NCBI GenBank assembly: GCA_958448515.1
Contig: CAUDEF010000002.1
Span: forward strand, 95,422-159,421
Direction of reading: 5' to 3'
DNA length: 64,000 bases
Source: an uncultured Phascolarctobacterium sp.
Lineage (GTDB): Bacteria > Bacillota > Negativicutes > Acidaminococcales > Acidaminococcaceae
In this document: positions 1 to 8,501 of the stretch, in pieces
Layout: each line of letters starts with the position of its first letter
Position numbering within the stretch: the first letter of the stretch is position 1
Made by a program: the position numbers and the translations under genes
Notes under the pieces: model-generated
Databases searched by the model: none
Told to the model about the DNA's origin: nothing
What the model saw: only the letters and a program-made list of their open reading frames with translations

Positions 1-295
1 GCAGCTGCTCCTGCTCTTTTTTCAGCATCAAATCTTTTTCCTTCAGCATAAGCAGAAAATTTTCTGTATCGCGTATTTTCATATATGATTTTATTTCCTG
101 TAAACTCAGCCCCACTTCTTTTAAGGTAGCAATTAAGTCAAAAGTATAAATCTGATTAGCAGAGTAAAATCTGTAGCCGTTATCAGCAACATACGCAGGC
201 TTTAATAAACCCATATCATCATAATGGAATAATGTATCTTTGGTAGTATTACATAATTTTGCAAACTCGCCTGTTTTAAATAGTTTCTGAGCCAT
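1..295 (-). CDS. MerR-family transcriptional regulator (partial, C-terminus off the left edge)
   Basis: The first 98 codons are present; the gene runs off the window. The N-terminus carries the MerR winged helix-turn-helix: FKTGEFAKLCNTTKDTLFHY, then DMGLLKP and the NGYRFYS wing, followed by a start of the dimerisation coiled coil rich in K and E. The ATG at 295 is the only sensible start. The gene is divergent from the SMR pair at 384. The promoter between them has the overlong spacer and central dyad that MerR proteins act on, so it probably activates the exporter genes in response to a ligand bound by its missing C-terminal domain. The effector cannot be guessed from this fragment. Confidence 0.92.
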   Translation of the reverse strand, partial: MAQKLFKTGEFAKLCNTTKDTLFHYDDMGLLKPAYVADNGYRFYSANQIYTFDLIATLKEVGLSLQEIKSYMKIRDTENFLLMLKEKDLMLKKEQEQL

Positions 296-305
296 AAAGT
301 CCCCC

Positions 306-336
306 TTGACTATGGTGTAACACTATACTTTATACT
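306..336 (+). promoter_or_regulatory. MerR-type promoter with 19-bp spacer and operator dyad
   Basis: A -35 box TTGACT (306-311) and a -10 box TATACT (331-336) are separated by 19 bp instead of 17. The spacer holds an inverted repeat, TATGGTGTAACACTATA (311-327), with 7 of 8 positions of each arm complementary. This is the arrangement of MerR-controlled promoters, where the regulator untwists the spacer. It faces the SMR genes. Confidence 0.85.
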
Positions 337-383
337 TATTATAGAAACAATTACCGGTAATTGCAAATTGGAAGGTGAATATT

Positions 384-716
384 ATGAAAGCAAAGCTTAT
401 GCTTTTGCTTGCGATTGCTTTAGAAATATCCGGAACAGCGTTAATGAAGTATCTGGTAGACAATAATCATGCTAATGCGTATTTATACATGCTGATATTT
501 ATATCTTTTTCTTACTTTTTCCTGAGTAAAGCTGTACGCACTATTCCCATCAGTCTTGCTTATGCAGTCTGGGAAGGAATTGGTCTGGCCGGAACAGCAT
601 TCCTTGCATGGCTTGTTTTTAACGAAAGCATGAACATTCAAAAGCTTTTATCAATTTGCATTATTCTGACAGGCCTTTTTATGATAAAGAAAGGCACAAT
701 TTTAGGAGAGGATTAA
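384..716 (+). CDS. mdtJ: SMR-family efflux subunit, MdtJ-like
   Basis: This 110-residue protein has four predicted membrane helices, the usual size of small multidrug resistance (SMR) proteins. Helix 1 keeps the essential acidic residue (AIALEISGT), and helix 3 has the LAYAVWEGIGLAGTA signature. The pattern FLSKAVRTIPISLAYAVWEGIG is closest in my memory to MdtJ, one half of the MdtJI spermidine exporter. I chose the ATG at 384 rather than the GTG at 375, because GAAGG at 371-375 is the ribosome-binding site. It is followed after 1 nt by the second SMR gene, so the two form a heteromeric pair under the MerR-type promoter. Substrate is inferred from family resemblance only; other cations or drugs remain possible. 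Confidence 0.85.
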   Translation: MKAKLMLLLAIALEISGTALMKYLVDNNHANAYLYMLIFISFSYFFLSKAVRTIPISLAYAVWEGIGLAGTAFLAWLVFNESMNIQKLLSICIILTGLFMIKKGTILGED

Positions 717-717
717 T

Positions 718-1044
718 ATGGACTTAAGAATGACTGGTACACTGCTTATTTTAGCAGCAGTTGTTTCTGATGTTATTGCCAATATTTATGTAAAAAAATC
801 TAACGGTTTCAGCCAAAAATTATATGCTGCACTTGCACTTACTCTTGTTGGATTAGCGTTTTTCTTCCTGTCCAAAGCAATTTTGTACATGGATTTAAGC
901 GTAGCTTATGCTTCCTTTGGCGCGCTGGGAATTATCTTAACAACATTTATTGATAAAACTTTCTTTAAGCTGAAAATTACCAGTGTTGGAATAATTGGTA
1001 TTATATTAATGATTTTTGGCATTATTTTAATTAAAACATCATAA
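718..1044 (+). CDS. mdtI: SMR-family efflux subunit, MdtI-like, with Asp at the conserved Glu site
   Basis: This is a 108-residue, four-helix SMR protein, the partner of the gene just upstream. SDVIANIYVKKSNGF in helix 1 aligns with the LEILANIWLKMSDGF-type segment of MdtI, and helix 3 has the LSVAYASFGALGI motif. At the position of the universally conserved membrane glutamate that binds protons and substrate, it has Asp (VVSDVIAN). The Glu is present in the partner protein, so the pair is asymmetric at its active site. Heteromeric SMR pairs are normally both needed for transport. The start follows the RBS GGAGAGGATTA. A terminator lies directly downstream. Confidence 0.83.
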   Translation: MDLRMTGTLLILAAVVSDVIANIYVKKSNGFSQKLYAALALTLVGLAFFFLSKAILYMDLSVAYASFGALGIILTTFIDKTFFKLKITSVGIIGIILMIFGIILIKTS

Positions 1045-1056
1045 ATAATTGAATCA

Positions 1057-1089
1057 AAAATACACCTGCCAGACAGCAGGTGTATTTTT
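1057..1089 (+). terminator. Rho-independent terminator of the SMR pair
   Basis: A hairpin with arms TACACCTGC/GCAGGTGTA (1061-1069 and 1076-1084) is flanked by A-rich and T-rich runs and follows the second SMR gene. Confidence 0.85.
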
Positions 1090-1161
1090 CTTATATCATG
1101 TATCATTCTTTACAAGACATACTATATATTGTGAAGTTTTTGCAAATTACAAACCAAATAT

Positions 1162-1190
1162 TTGACATATGTCGCTTATTTAATTATACT
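1162..1190 (+). promoter_or_regulatory. Strong sigma-A promoter of the aldehyde dehydrogenase gene, with palindrome
   Basis: TTGACA (1162-1167) and TATACT (1185-1190) are 17 bp apart. A perfect 10-bp palindrome, GACATATGTC (1164-1173), overlaps the -35 box and could be an operator. The 5' leader is about 70 nt. Confidence 0.7.
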
Positions 1191-1269
1191 TGCATCATAA
1201 TATCTGAACTTTATGCAAAACTAGCATACATATAATCAGATTCTAAATTATTATGTTAGGAGTGTTTAT

Positions 1270-2745
1270 ATGTCTAATTTATTACAGGAAAAATATGATT
1301 TATACATTGGAGGTAAATGGGTTCCTGCTTCTGATGGAGCAACCTTCTCTTCTGCTAATCCCGCTACAGGGGAACACTTGGCAGTATGTGCAGAAGCAAC
1401 TAAAGAAGATGTAGACAGTGCGGTTAAAGCAGCCTGGGATGCTTTTGAAACCTGGAAAGATACCACTCTTGCTGAAAGAGCAGAGATTCTGCTCAAAATT
1501 GCTGATGTCATTGATGCCAACAAAGAACACCTGGCAAGAATTGAAACTATGGATAACGGCAAACCTATCCGTGAAACCTTAAACGTTGATATTCCCATGG
1601 CTGCGGATCATTTCCGTTATTTTGCAGGTGTTATCCGTGCTGAGGAAGGCTCTGCAACCATGCTGGATAAAAATACCATGAGTATTGTTTTAAAAGAACC
1701 AATTGGCGTTGTAGGACAGATTGTTCCCTGGAATTTCCCCTTTTTAATGGCGGCATGGAAGCTTGCTCCTGTTCTTGCTGCAGGCTGCTGCACTGTTTTA
1801 AAACCTTCCAGCTATACTTCTCTCAGTGCGCTGGAACTGGCACGTTTAATTGACGGTATCCTCCCTCCCGGTGTATTTAATGTTATCACCGGTAAAGGTT
1901 CCAGATCCGGTCAGTATATTTTAGAGCATCATGGTCTTTCCAAACTTGCATTTACCGGTTCTACCGAAGTAGGTCGCAATGTAGCACAGGCAGCTGCAGA
2001 TAAACTTATTCCCTCCACATTAGAATTAGGCGGCAAATCTGCTAATATCTTCTTCCCGGACGCTGACTGGAATTTAGCTATGGAAGGTCTGCAGATGGGC
2101 ATACTCTTTAACCAGGGTCAGGTATGCTGCGCAGGTTCCAGAGTTTTTGTACACGAAGATATTTATGATAAATTTGTAGCAGAAGCTGTTGAAAAATTCA
2201 ATGCAGTTAAAGTTGGCAATCCTTTAGATGCAGATACGCAAATGGGTTCTCAAATTTATGCGGCACAGGTAAATAAAGTACTTGAATATGTAGAAATCGC
2301 TAAAAATGAAGGTGCAACCATTGCCTGCGGCGGCTACAAATTAACAGAAAACGGACTTGATAAAGGTAATTTTGTAGCGCCTACACTTATCACTAATGTT
2401 ACTAATGATATGCGTGTTGCTCAGGAAGAAATCTTCGGACCTGTTGCGGTAATCATTAAATTCAAAACAGAAGACGAAGTTATAAAAATGGCAAACGACA
2501 GTGTTTATGGCCTTGGCGGAGCTGTATGGACAAAAGATATTAACCGTGCTCTGCGTGTTGCCCAAAAAATTCATACAGGACGTATGTGGGTAAACTGCTA
2601 TAATGCAATTCCGGCAGGTGCACCTTTTGGCGGTTACAAACAATCCGGCATAGGCAGAGAAACACATAAAGTGATGCTTGACCATTACACTCAGCAAAAA
2701 AATATTATGATTAACCTCAGCGAAAAACCGTTAGGCTTATACTAA
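1270..2745 (+). CDS. NAD(P)-dependent aldehyde dehydrogenase, AldB-like
   Basis: This 491-residue enzyme oxidises an aldehyde to the acid with NAD(P)+ in the cytoplasm. The whole ALDH fold is present: the PWNFPFLMA segment and TVLKPSSYTSLS for cofactor binding, FTGSTEVGR, the general base in LELGGKSAN, and the catalytic cysteine in GQVCCAGSR. The stretches DNGKPIRET and DHFRYFAG are typical of the AldB/acetaldehyde dehydrogenase branch. The start ATG has the RBS TTAGGAG. The gene stands alone, with its own promoter and terminator. Its physiological aldehyde is not determined by the sequence; acetaldehyde or another short aldehyde is the best guess. Confidence 0.93.
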   Translation: MSNLLQEKYDLYIGGKWVPASDGATFSSANPATGEHLAVCAEATKEDVDSAVKAAWDAFETWKDTTLAERAEILLKIADVIDANKEHLARIETMDNGKPIRETLNVDIPMAADHFRYFAGVIRAEEGSATMLDKNTMSIVLKEPIGVVGQIVPWNFPFLMAAWKLAPVLAAGCCTVLKPSSYTSLSALELARLIDGILPPGVFNVITGKGSRSGQYILEHHGLSKLAFTGSTEVGRNVAQAAADKLIPSTLELGGKSANIFFPDADWNLAMEGLQMGILFNQGQVCCAGSRVFVHEDIYDKFVAEAVEKFNAVKVGNPLDADTQMGSQIYAAQVNKVLEYVEIAKNEGATIACGGYKLTENGLDKGNFVAPTLITNVTNDMRVAQEEIFGPVAVIIKFKTEDEVIKMANDSVYGLGGAVWTKDINRALRVAQKIHTGRMWVNCYNAIPAGAPFGGYKQSGIGRETHKVMLDHYTQQKNIMINLSEKPLGLY

Positions 2746-2754
2746 TTACACCAA

Positions 2755-2787
2755 AAAAAGCAGTACTTATAAGTACTGCTTTTTTTG
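2755..2787 (+). terminator. Terminator of the aldehyde dehydrogenase gene
   Basis: A perfect hairpin AGCAGTACTT/AAGTACTGCT (about 2759-2780) is flanked by an A-run and a T-run. Confidence 0.88.
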
Positions 2788-2849
2788 ACTTTTACAGGTA
2801 TCTGTAATAAAATTTTAATGAAATATTTTATACAGAAGAAGGTACTCCT

Positions 2850-3209
2850 ATGGCCAGACCCACAAAAAAGCGACAGATTTGCCGACAAAAGCTTCCGGCA
2901 GCAATAAATTTTATGCCCGATAAAGATATAACCAAAGAAACAGTTATCTTAAATATTGATGAATACGAAACTATAAGACTGCTGGATGGTGAAGGGCTTA
3001 CTCAGCAGGAATGCTCGATACGCATGGGCATAGCCCGCACTTCTGTACAGGCCATTTATGAAAGTGCCCGCAAAAAACTGGCAGATGTTTTGGTAAACGG
3101 AAAACATCTTTCAATTAATGGCGGCAGCTGCCTTATTTGTGACGGATTTCATCATTTCTGCGGTGAAAGTGACTGTCCGTGCAAGAAAAAAACTGATACC
3201 GCAAAATAA
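2850..3209 (+). CDS. DUF134 family DNA-binding protein
   Basis: This 119-residue protein belongs to the DUF134/UPF0251 family. It begins MARPTKKRQIC, has the family segment DEYETIRLLDGEGLTQQE, and then a helix-turn-helix (CSIRMGIARTSVQAIYESAR) like that of sigma-factor region 4. The C-terminus is rich in Cys and His (CLICDGFHHFCGESDCPC), suggesting a metal site. It is probably a small metal- or redox-responsive regulator, but the family has no well-defined role known to me. The RBS AAGGT precedes the ATG. It is monocistronic. Confidence 0.85.
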   Translation: MARPTKKRQICRQKLPAAINFMPDKDITKETVILNIDEYETIRLLDGEGLTQQECSIRMGIARTSVQAIYESARKKLADVLVNGKHLSINGGSCLICDGFHHFCGESDCPCKKKTDTAK

Positions 3210-3210
3210 A

Positions 3211-3246
3211 AAAATACTCAGGTTTAAAAACCTGAGTATTTTTTAT
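3211..3246. terminator. Bidirectional terminator between the DUF134 gene and pheT
   Basis: A perfect hairpin with arms AATACTCAGGTTT/AAACCTGAGTATT (3213-3240) is flanked by A-runs on the left and T-runs on the right, so it can end transcripts from both sides. Confidence 0.88.
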
Positions 3247-3248
3247 TT

Positions 3249-5678
3249 TTAATCTCTCAATTTAGCTTTATATGCTTCGGCAACTTCGGCAATAACTTTC
3301 TTCATGCTTGCATCAACTTCTGCATCAGTTAAGGTGCGGTCAGCAGCCTGATAAGTTAAGTTAAAGGCCATGGATTTGCAGCCTTCTGCAACCTGTTTGC
3401 CGGTATAAATATCAAATACTTTTACATCGATGAGTAATTCGCCTGCATGCTTGCGAATTACTTCTTCCAGCTCTGCATTGGTTACTTCCGCAGGAACTAC
3501 TACAGCAATATCACGGCTCATGCTGGGATATTTAGGCAAATGTTTATATTGCGGTACAGTAGTTGCTGCTTTTACCAAAGGCTCAATTTCAAGCTCCAGC
3601 AAGTATGCTTCCTGAGCCAAACCAAATGCATCCTGAGTTACAGGGTGAACTTCACCAAACCAGCCGATAATTTTACCTTCTGCTTCAATAGCGCAGCTTT
3701 TGCCCGGATGCAGATAAGGCACAGCATAATGAACAAGCTTGTAATCAGTAAGCTGCAATTTATTCAGCAGGCCTTCTACAACGCCCTTCATATCATAAAA
3801 ATCAACATTATCGCGGCAGGTGCACCAGCTTAAGTCATTGCACTTGCCACTGATTACAGCGCACAGCATTGGTCTTTCTTCCGGGAAATCTGTTAACGGA
3901 AGTTCTTTGGGCAGGTATACTCTGCCAACTTCAAAAACAGCTACTTTGGCATGCTGACGTGCAAGGTTATATGCTGCAGCATTTAAAAGACTTGCTGCCA
4001 TTGTAGTACGCATAACTTTAAATTCATCTGTAATCGGATTCAGCAGCTCAATAATATTGCGTCTGCTGTCATCAGCAGGCAGCTGCAATTTATCAAAAGC
4101 ACTGGGATTAATGAAGCTGTAAGTCATTACTTCGCTCATGCCTACAGCAGCCATATAATCCTGTACACTGTCTTTTACATCTTCAATTACCGGCTGACGG
4201 CCCTGAGCAACTCCCAAAACCGGTAAATGAGACTGAATATGATCTATGCCATGAATGCGGGCAATTTCCTCACTGATATCTGCATCACAGGTAACATCAT
4301 TGCGCCAGCTGGGCACGGTAATTACCATTTTGCCATCAGCTTCTTCTACTTTAAATTCCAGAGAAGTTAAGGTATTAACCATTTCTTCAGCTGCAATTTC
4401 AATACCGATACGGGCATTAATAACTTCCGGAGCAACTGTGATTACAGTAGGAGCTACCGGTTCCGGATAAGCTTCTACAATACCGGCAACAGTTTCGCAG
4501 GCTCCCATTGCTTCCAAAAGATTAGCAGCGCGATTTAATGCATTTTGTGTAAGCACAGTATCTACACCGCGTTCAAAACGTCCGGATGCTTCACTGCGCA
4601 GACCAAGAGCACGGGAAGTGCGGCGAATGCTGGGTCCGTTAAAGGTTGCTGCTTCCAGCATTACATTAACGGTAGCATCAGTTACTTCTGTTTCAAGGCC
4701 GCCCATTACACCGCCAAGGCCTACTGCATGGTTAGGATCAGCAATAGTAATCATGGATTCATCAAGAGTTCTTTCCTGATCATCAAGGGTAACAAGTTTT
4801 TCTCCGTTTTCTGCTCTGCGTACAATCAAAGTATGCTCAGCAACTTTATCGTAGTCATAAGCATGCATAGGCTGGCCAAGTTCCAGCATTACATAGTTAG
4901 TTACGTCAACAACATTACTGATAGGACGAACACCGCATGCACGCAGGCGTTTCTGCATCCATTCCGGAGAAGGACCGATTTTGATATTTTTCAGTACGCG
5001 TACAGCAAAGCGTTTGCACAAATCAGCAGCTTCAATTTTAATGGAAGCCATTTCAGCTGCATTGCCGCCTGCAGCTTCTTTTACGTCCATAGCAGGCATT
5101 TTCAGCGTGCAGCCAGTAATAGCAGCAATTTCGCGAGCCAAGCCAATAATGCTGAAGCAGTCTGCACGGTTCGCAGTCAGGTCAATATCAATAACTGTAT
5201 CATTAAGACCAAGTACTTCTTTAATATCTACACCAATAGGAGTATCCGGCGGAAGAATAAAGATACCGTTTCTTTGTTCCGGCAGCAATAATTTACTGTC
5301 AATGCCAAGTTCTTCTGCACTGCAGAGCATGCCAAAAGAATCAAGTCCACGCATTTTTGCTTTTTTAAGCTTCATGCCATTAGGCAGACGGCTGCCAACA
5401 ACAGCTACCGGCACCATATCGTCCTGATGTACATTCTGCGCACCTGTCAAAATCTGTACAATGCCCTGACCGTAATCCATCTGACAAATCCACAAATGGT
5501 CAGAGTTAGGATGACGCTCAATATGGGTAACTTTACCGGTCAGTACACCTTCCAAGCCTTCACCTAAATTGGTAACTGTTTCTACTTCCAAACCGACACG
5601 GGTAATTTTATCAACCAGAACATCGGTAGGAATATTTATATCAACATACTGTTTAAGCCACTCTAAAGACGCTAACAT
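3249..5678 (-). CDS. pheT: Phenylalanine--tRNA ligase beta subunit
   Basis: This 809-residue protein is the beta chain of the (alpha-beta)2 enzyme that charges tRNA-Phe. It contains the usual domains: an N-terminal EMAP/tRNA-binding-like domain (about 40-150, GKVTHIERHPNSDHLW), the B3/B4 editing domain (VDVTNYVMLELGQPMHAYD), B5 (about 400-475), and a C-terminal ferredoxin-fold anticodon-binding domain (about 715-809, PKYPSMSRDIAVVVP). Length is normal for the family. It lies 11 bp downstream of pheS and shares its T-box leader, so it is induced when tRNA-Phe is uncharged. Confidence 0.97.
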   Translation of the reverse strand: MLASLEWLKQYVDINIPTDVLVDKITRVGLEVETVTNLGEGLEGVLTGKVTHIERHPNSDHLWICQMDYGQGIVQILTGAQNVHQDDMVPVAVVGSRLPNGMKLKKAKMRGLDSFGMLCSAEELGIDSKLLLPEQRNGIFILPPDTPIGVDIKEVLGLNDTVIDIDLTANRADCFSIIGLAREIAAITGCTLKMPAMDVKEAAGGNAAEMASIKIEAADLCKRFAVRVLKNIKIGPSPEWMQKRLRACGVRPISNVVDVTNYVMLELGQPMHAYDYDKVAEHTLIVRRAENGEKLVTLDDQERTLDESMITIADPNHAVGLGGVMGGLETEVTDATVNVMLEAATFNGPSIRRTSRALGLRSEASGRFERGVDTVLTQNALNRAANLLEAMGACETVAGIVEAYPEPVAPTVITVAPEVINARIGIEIAAEEMVNTLTSLEFKVEEADGKMVITVPSWRNDVTCDADISEEIARIHGIDHIQSHLPVLGVAQGRQPVIEDVKDSVQDYMAAVGMSEVMTYSFINPSAFDKLQLPADDSRRNIIELLNPITDEFKVMRTTMAASLLNAAAYNLARQHAKVAVFEVGRVYLPKELPLTDFPEERPMLCAVISGKCNDLSWCTCRDNVDFYDMKGVVEGLLNKLQLTDYKLVHYAVPYLHPGKSCAIEAEGKIIGWFGEVHPVTQDAFGLAQEAYLLELEIEPLVKAATTVPQYKHLPKYPSMSRDIAVVVPAEVTNAELEEVIRKHAGELLIDVKVFDIYTGKQVAEGCKSMAFNLTYQAADRTLTDAEVDASMKKVIAEVAEAYKAKLRD

Positions 5679-5689
5679 AATAATCCTCC

Positions 5690-6724
<1,035 letters not shown>

Positions 6725-6754
6725 CTAGTTAAAGCTAAAATAGCAATAAAAAAT

Positions 6755-6993
6755 CGCCCCTGTAAAAAATTACAGGGGCGAATAATCGCGGTACCACCCT
6801 TATTTATATACTTCATTCTCGCCTTAACGCGGCTTACGCCGGACCTACACAGTAACCCTTCAGTCCAGGCACTCACAGACGAACTTCCGGCAGATTATCA
6901 TGTGCAAAGCTTACAGCCATTGGCTTTGCTCTCTGAAACATCTCCTCTGACGTACTCTCCTGATCATTGTGCATTCAGGGGCTATTCAATTTA
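6755..6993 (-). promoter_or_regulatory. T-box leader (tRNA-Phe) of pheST
   Basis: This leader holds the T-box antiterminator sequence GGTGGTACCGCG (read on minus, near 6788-6799) followed by an intrinsic terminator CGCCCCTGTAA/TTACAGGGGCG (6755-6780) with a T-run. A stem I with an AGTA bulge is recognisable near the 5' end. A TTC triplet on its 3' side (6881-6883) is the likeliest Phe specifier; a second TTC occurs further 5'. Uncharged tRNA-Phe should favour the antiterminator. Confidence 0.9.
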
Positions 6994-6999
6994 AGACCT

Positions 7000-7028
7000 A
7001 TTATATCACAAAGAAAATAAAATCTCAA
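7000..7028 (-). promoter_or_regulatory. Promoter of the pheST T-box transcript
   Basis: On the minus strand TTGAGA (7023-7028) and TATAAT (7000-7005) are separated by 17 bp, placing the transcription start at about 6993. Confidence 0.75.
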
Positions 7029-7043
7029 ATCCAATTCCTGAGC

Positions 7044-7829
7044 CTATAAATTTCTTCTCATAGCTTCAAACATTACTACTCCTGCAGCCATGGCTACATT
7101 TAAAGATTCTGCTCTGCCCTGCATGGGAATATAAATCTTTTTATCAGCCTCACGGAGCAAAGTATCAGAAGCACCATTAGCTTCATTACCCATAATAAAA
7201 GCAATTCTGCCTTTTAAATCAGCCTTATACAAGCTTTCTGCAGTGCTGTCCAGAGCTGTTACCAGCAGCTGATAGCCGGCTTTTTTAGTTGAAGAAACAA
7301 AATTACTTTCTTCTACTCCTGCAAGCACTGGTAAATGGAATAAAGAACCCATGGAGGAACGCACCGTTTTAGGACTGTAAATATCGGCGCATCCTTTCAG
7401 CAAAATAAGCCCGCCAATACCTGCAGCATCGGCAGTTCTCAGCATGGTTCCAATATTGCCCGGATCTCCAACACGGTCTAAAACCAGCAGCATTTTTCCT
7501 GATGCCAGCAAATCTTCCATACTGGTGCTTTGCATCTTACATACAGCTATAATGCCCTGCGGCGTTTCAGTATCAGCAATTTTCTTCATAACCTGCTCAG
7601 ATACACACACCAGTTTAATATTTTTAGCTGCAGCAGCTTCCAAAAGTTTGAGAGTCCTTTTATCTTCAGTCTGCTGATAAAATAACATCTCTGCAAAACC
7701 ACAGGCAACCGCGTCTTCACATGTTCTTAATCCCTCTGCCAAAAACTGCTGCCTGAGCTGACGATATTTTTTCTGTTTCAGTTCTGCAGTCTCTTTTACA
7801 AGAGGATTCTGTAATCCTGTTAATTCCAT
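7044..7829 (-). CDS. TrmH/SpoU-family RNA 2'-O-methyltransferase
   Basis: This 261-residue SPOUT methyltransferase probably methylates a ribose in rRNA or tRNA with S-adenosylmethionine. The N-terminus resembles the SpoU substrate-binding domain (LKQKKYRQLRQQFLAEGLR). The catalytic part shows the three SpoU motifs: DPGNIGTMLRTADAAG, FIMGNEANGAS and IPMQGRAESLNVAMAAGV, which form the trefoil knot and the SAM site. The start ATG overlaps the ktrA stop by one base, so it is translated from the ktr transcript. The target nucleotide is unknown; this subfamily often sits next to pheST. Confidence 0.9.
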   Translation of the reverse strand: MELTGLQNPLVKETAELKQKKYRQLRQQFLAEGLRTCEDAVACGFAEMLFYQQTEDKRTLKLLEAAAAKNIKLVCVSEQVMKKIADTETPQGIIAVCKMQSTSMEDLLASGKMLLVLDRVGDPGNIGTMLRTADAAGIGGLILLKGCADIYSPKTVRSSMGSLFHLPVLAGVEESNFVSSTKKAGYQLLVTALDSTAESLYKADLKGRIAFIMGNEANGASDTLLREADKKIYIPMQGRAESLNVAMAAGVVMFEAMRRNL

Positions 7830-8491
7830 TAAAAATTAGCTCCCATCATTTTTACGCCTTCATGCGTTCCGATAATAATAATTTCATCCTCCGACTGAAA
7901 AACCTCATGGGCACAGGGGTTGACAATCGTATTACCGGCTCTTTTTATGGCGACAACGTTAATATTATATTTTCTGCGCAAATCTGCCTGAATCAGATTC
8001 TTGCCAACGAGATCAGCAGGAAGCTGCAGACTCATTACGCTTATTTCACTGGAAAGCTCAATATAATCCACAATACTGCTGGACACAAGGTTATGCGCGA
8101 CACGTTTGCCCATATCCTTTTCTGCATACACAATTTTATCTGCACCAATTTTATTGAGCATGGTACCATGCAGGTCATTTAAAGCCTTGGCAACTACTAC
8201 AGGTACGCCCATTTCTTTAAGCAGTAGCGTACACATCATATTACTTTCCAGTACACCTATAGAAACTACTGCCACATCAATATCATCAATGGGTAAAGAG
8301 CGCAGAACCTTTTCATCAGAAGCATCTGCACAAACAACGTATGACAAATAAGAACTTGCGTCCTGAACTACACTTTCATCATTATCTATACCAAGTACAT
8401 CATAGCCCATTTCATTTAATGTATAGGCAACACTTTCGCCAAATAGTCCTAAGCCAGCCACTAAAAACTGTTTTCTCTTTGAATCTTTCAT
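7829..8491 (-). CDS. ktrA: Potassium uptake regulatory subunit KtrA (RCK protein)
   Basis: This 220-residue cytoplasmic protein gates the KtrB membrane channel. It has a Rossmann RCK_N domain with the nucleotide-binding loop VAGLGLFGES, acidic residues at the end of strand 2 (GIDND) that bind ATP/NAD ribose, and an RCK_C domain (about 140-220). I take the ATG at 8491 as start. An in-frame TTG at 8512 would overlap the ktrB end and lies upstream of the better spaced purine-rich site. Together with ktrB it forms a K+ (often Na+-dependent) uptake system. Confidence 0.93.
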   Translation of the reverse strand: MKDSKRKQFLVAGLGLFGESVAYTLNEMGYDVLGIDNDESVVQDASSYLSYVVCADASDEKVLRSLPIDDIDVAVVSIGVLESNMMCTLLLKEMGVPVVVAKALNDLHGTMLNKIGADKIVYAEKDMGKRVAHNLVSSSIVDYIELSSEISVMSLQLPADLVGKNLIQADLRRKYNINVVAIKRAGNTIVNPCAHEVFQSEDEIIIIGTHEGVKMMGANF

Positions 8492-8501
8492 AGCAGTCTT
8501 C

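Noticed and set aside
4545..5291. 248-codon open frame on plus, antisense to pheT
   Set aside because: Low-complexity translation and full overlap with pheT; no start signal.
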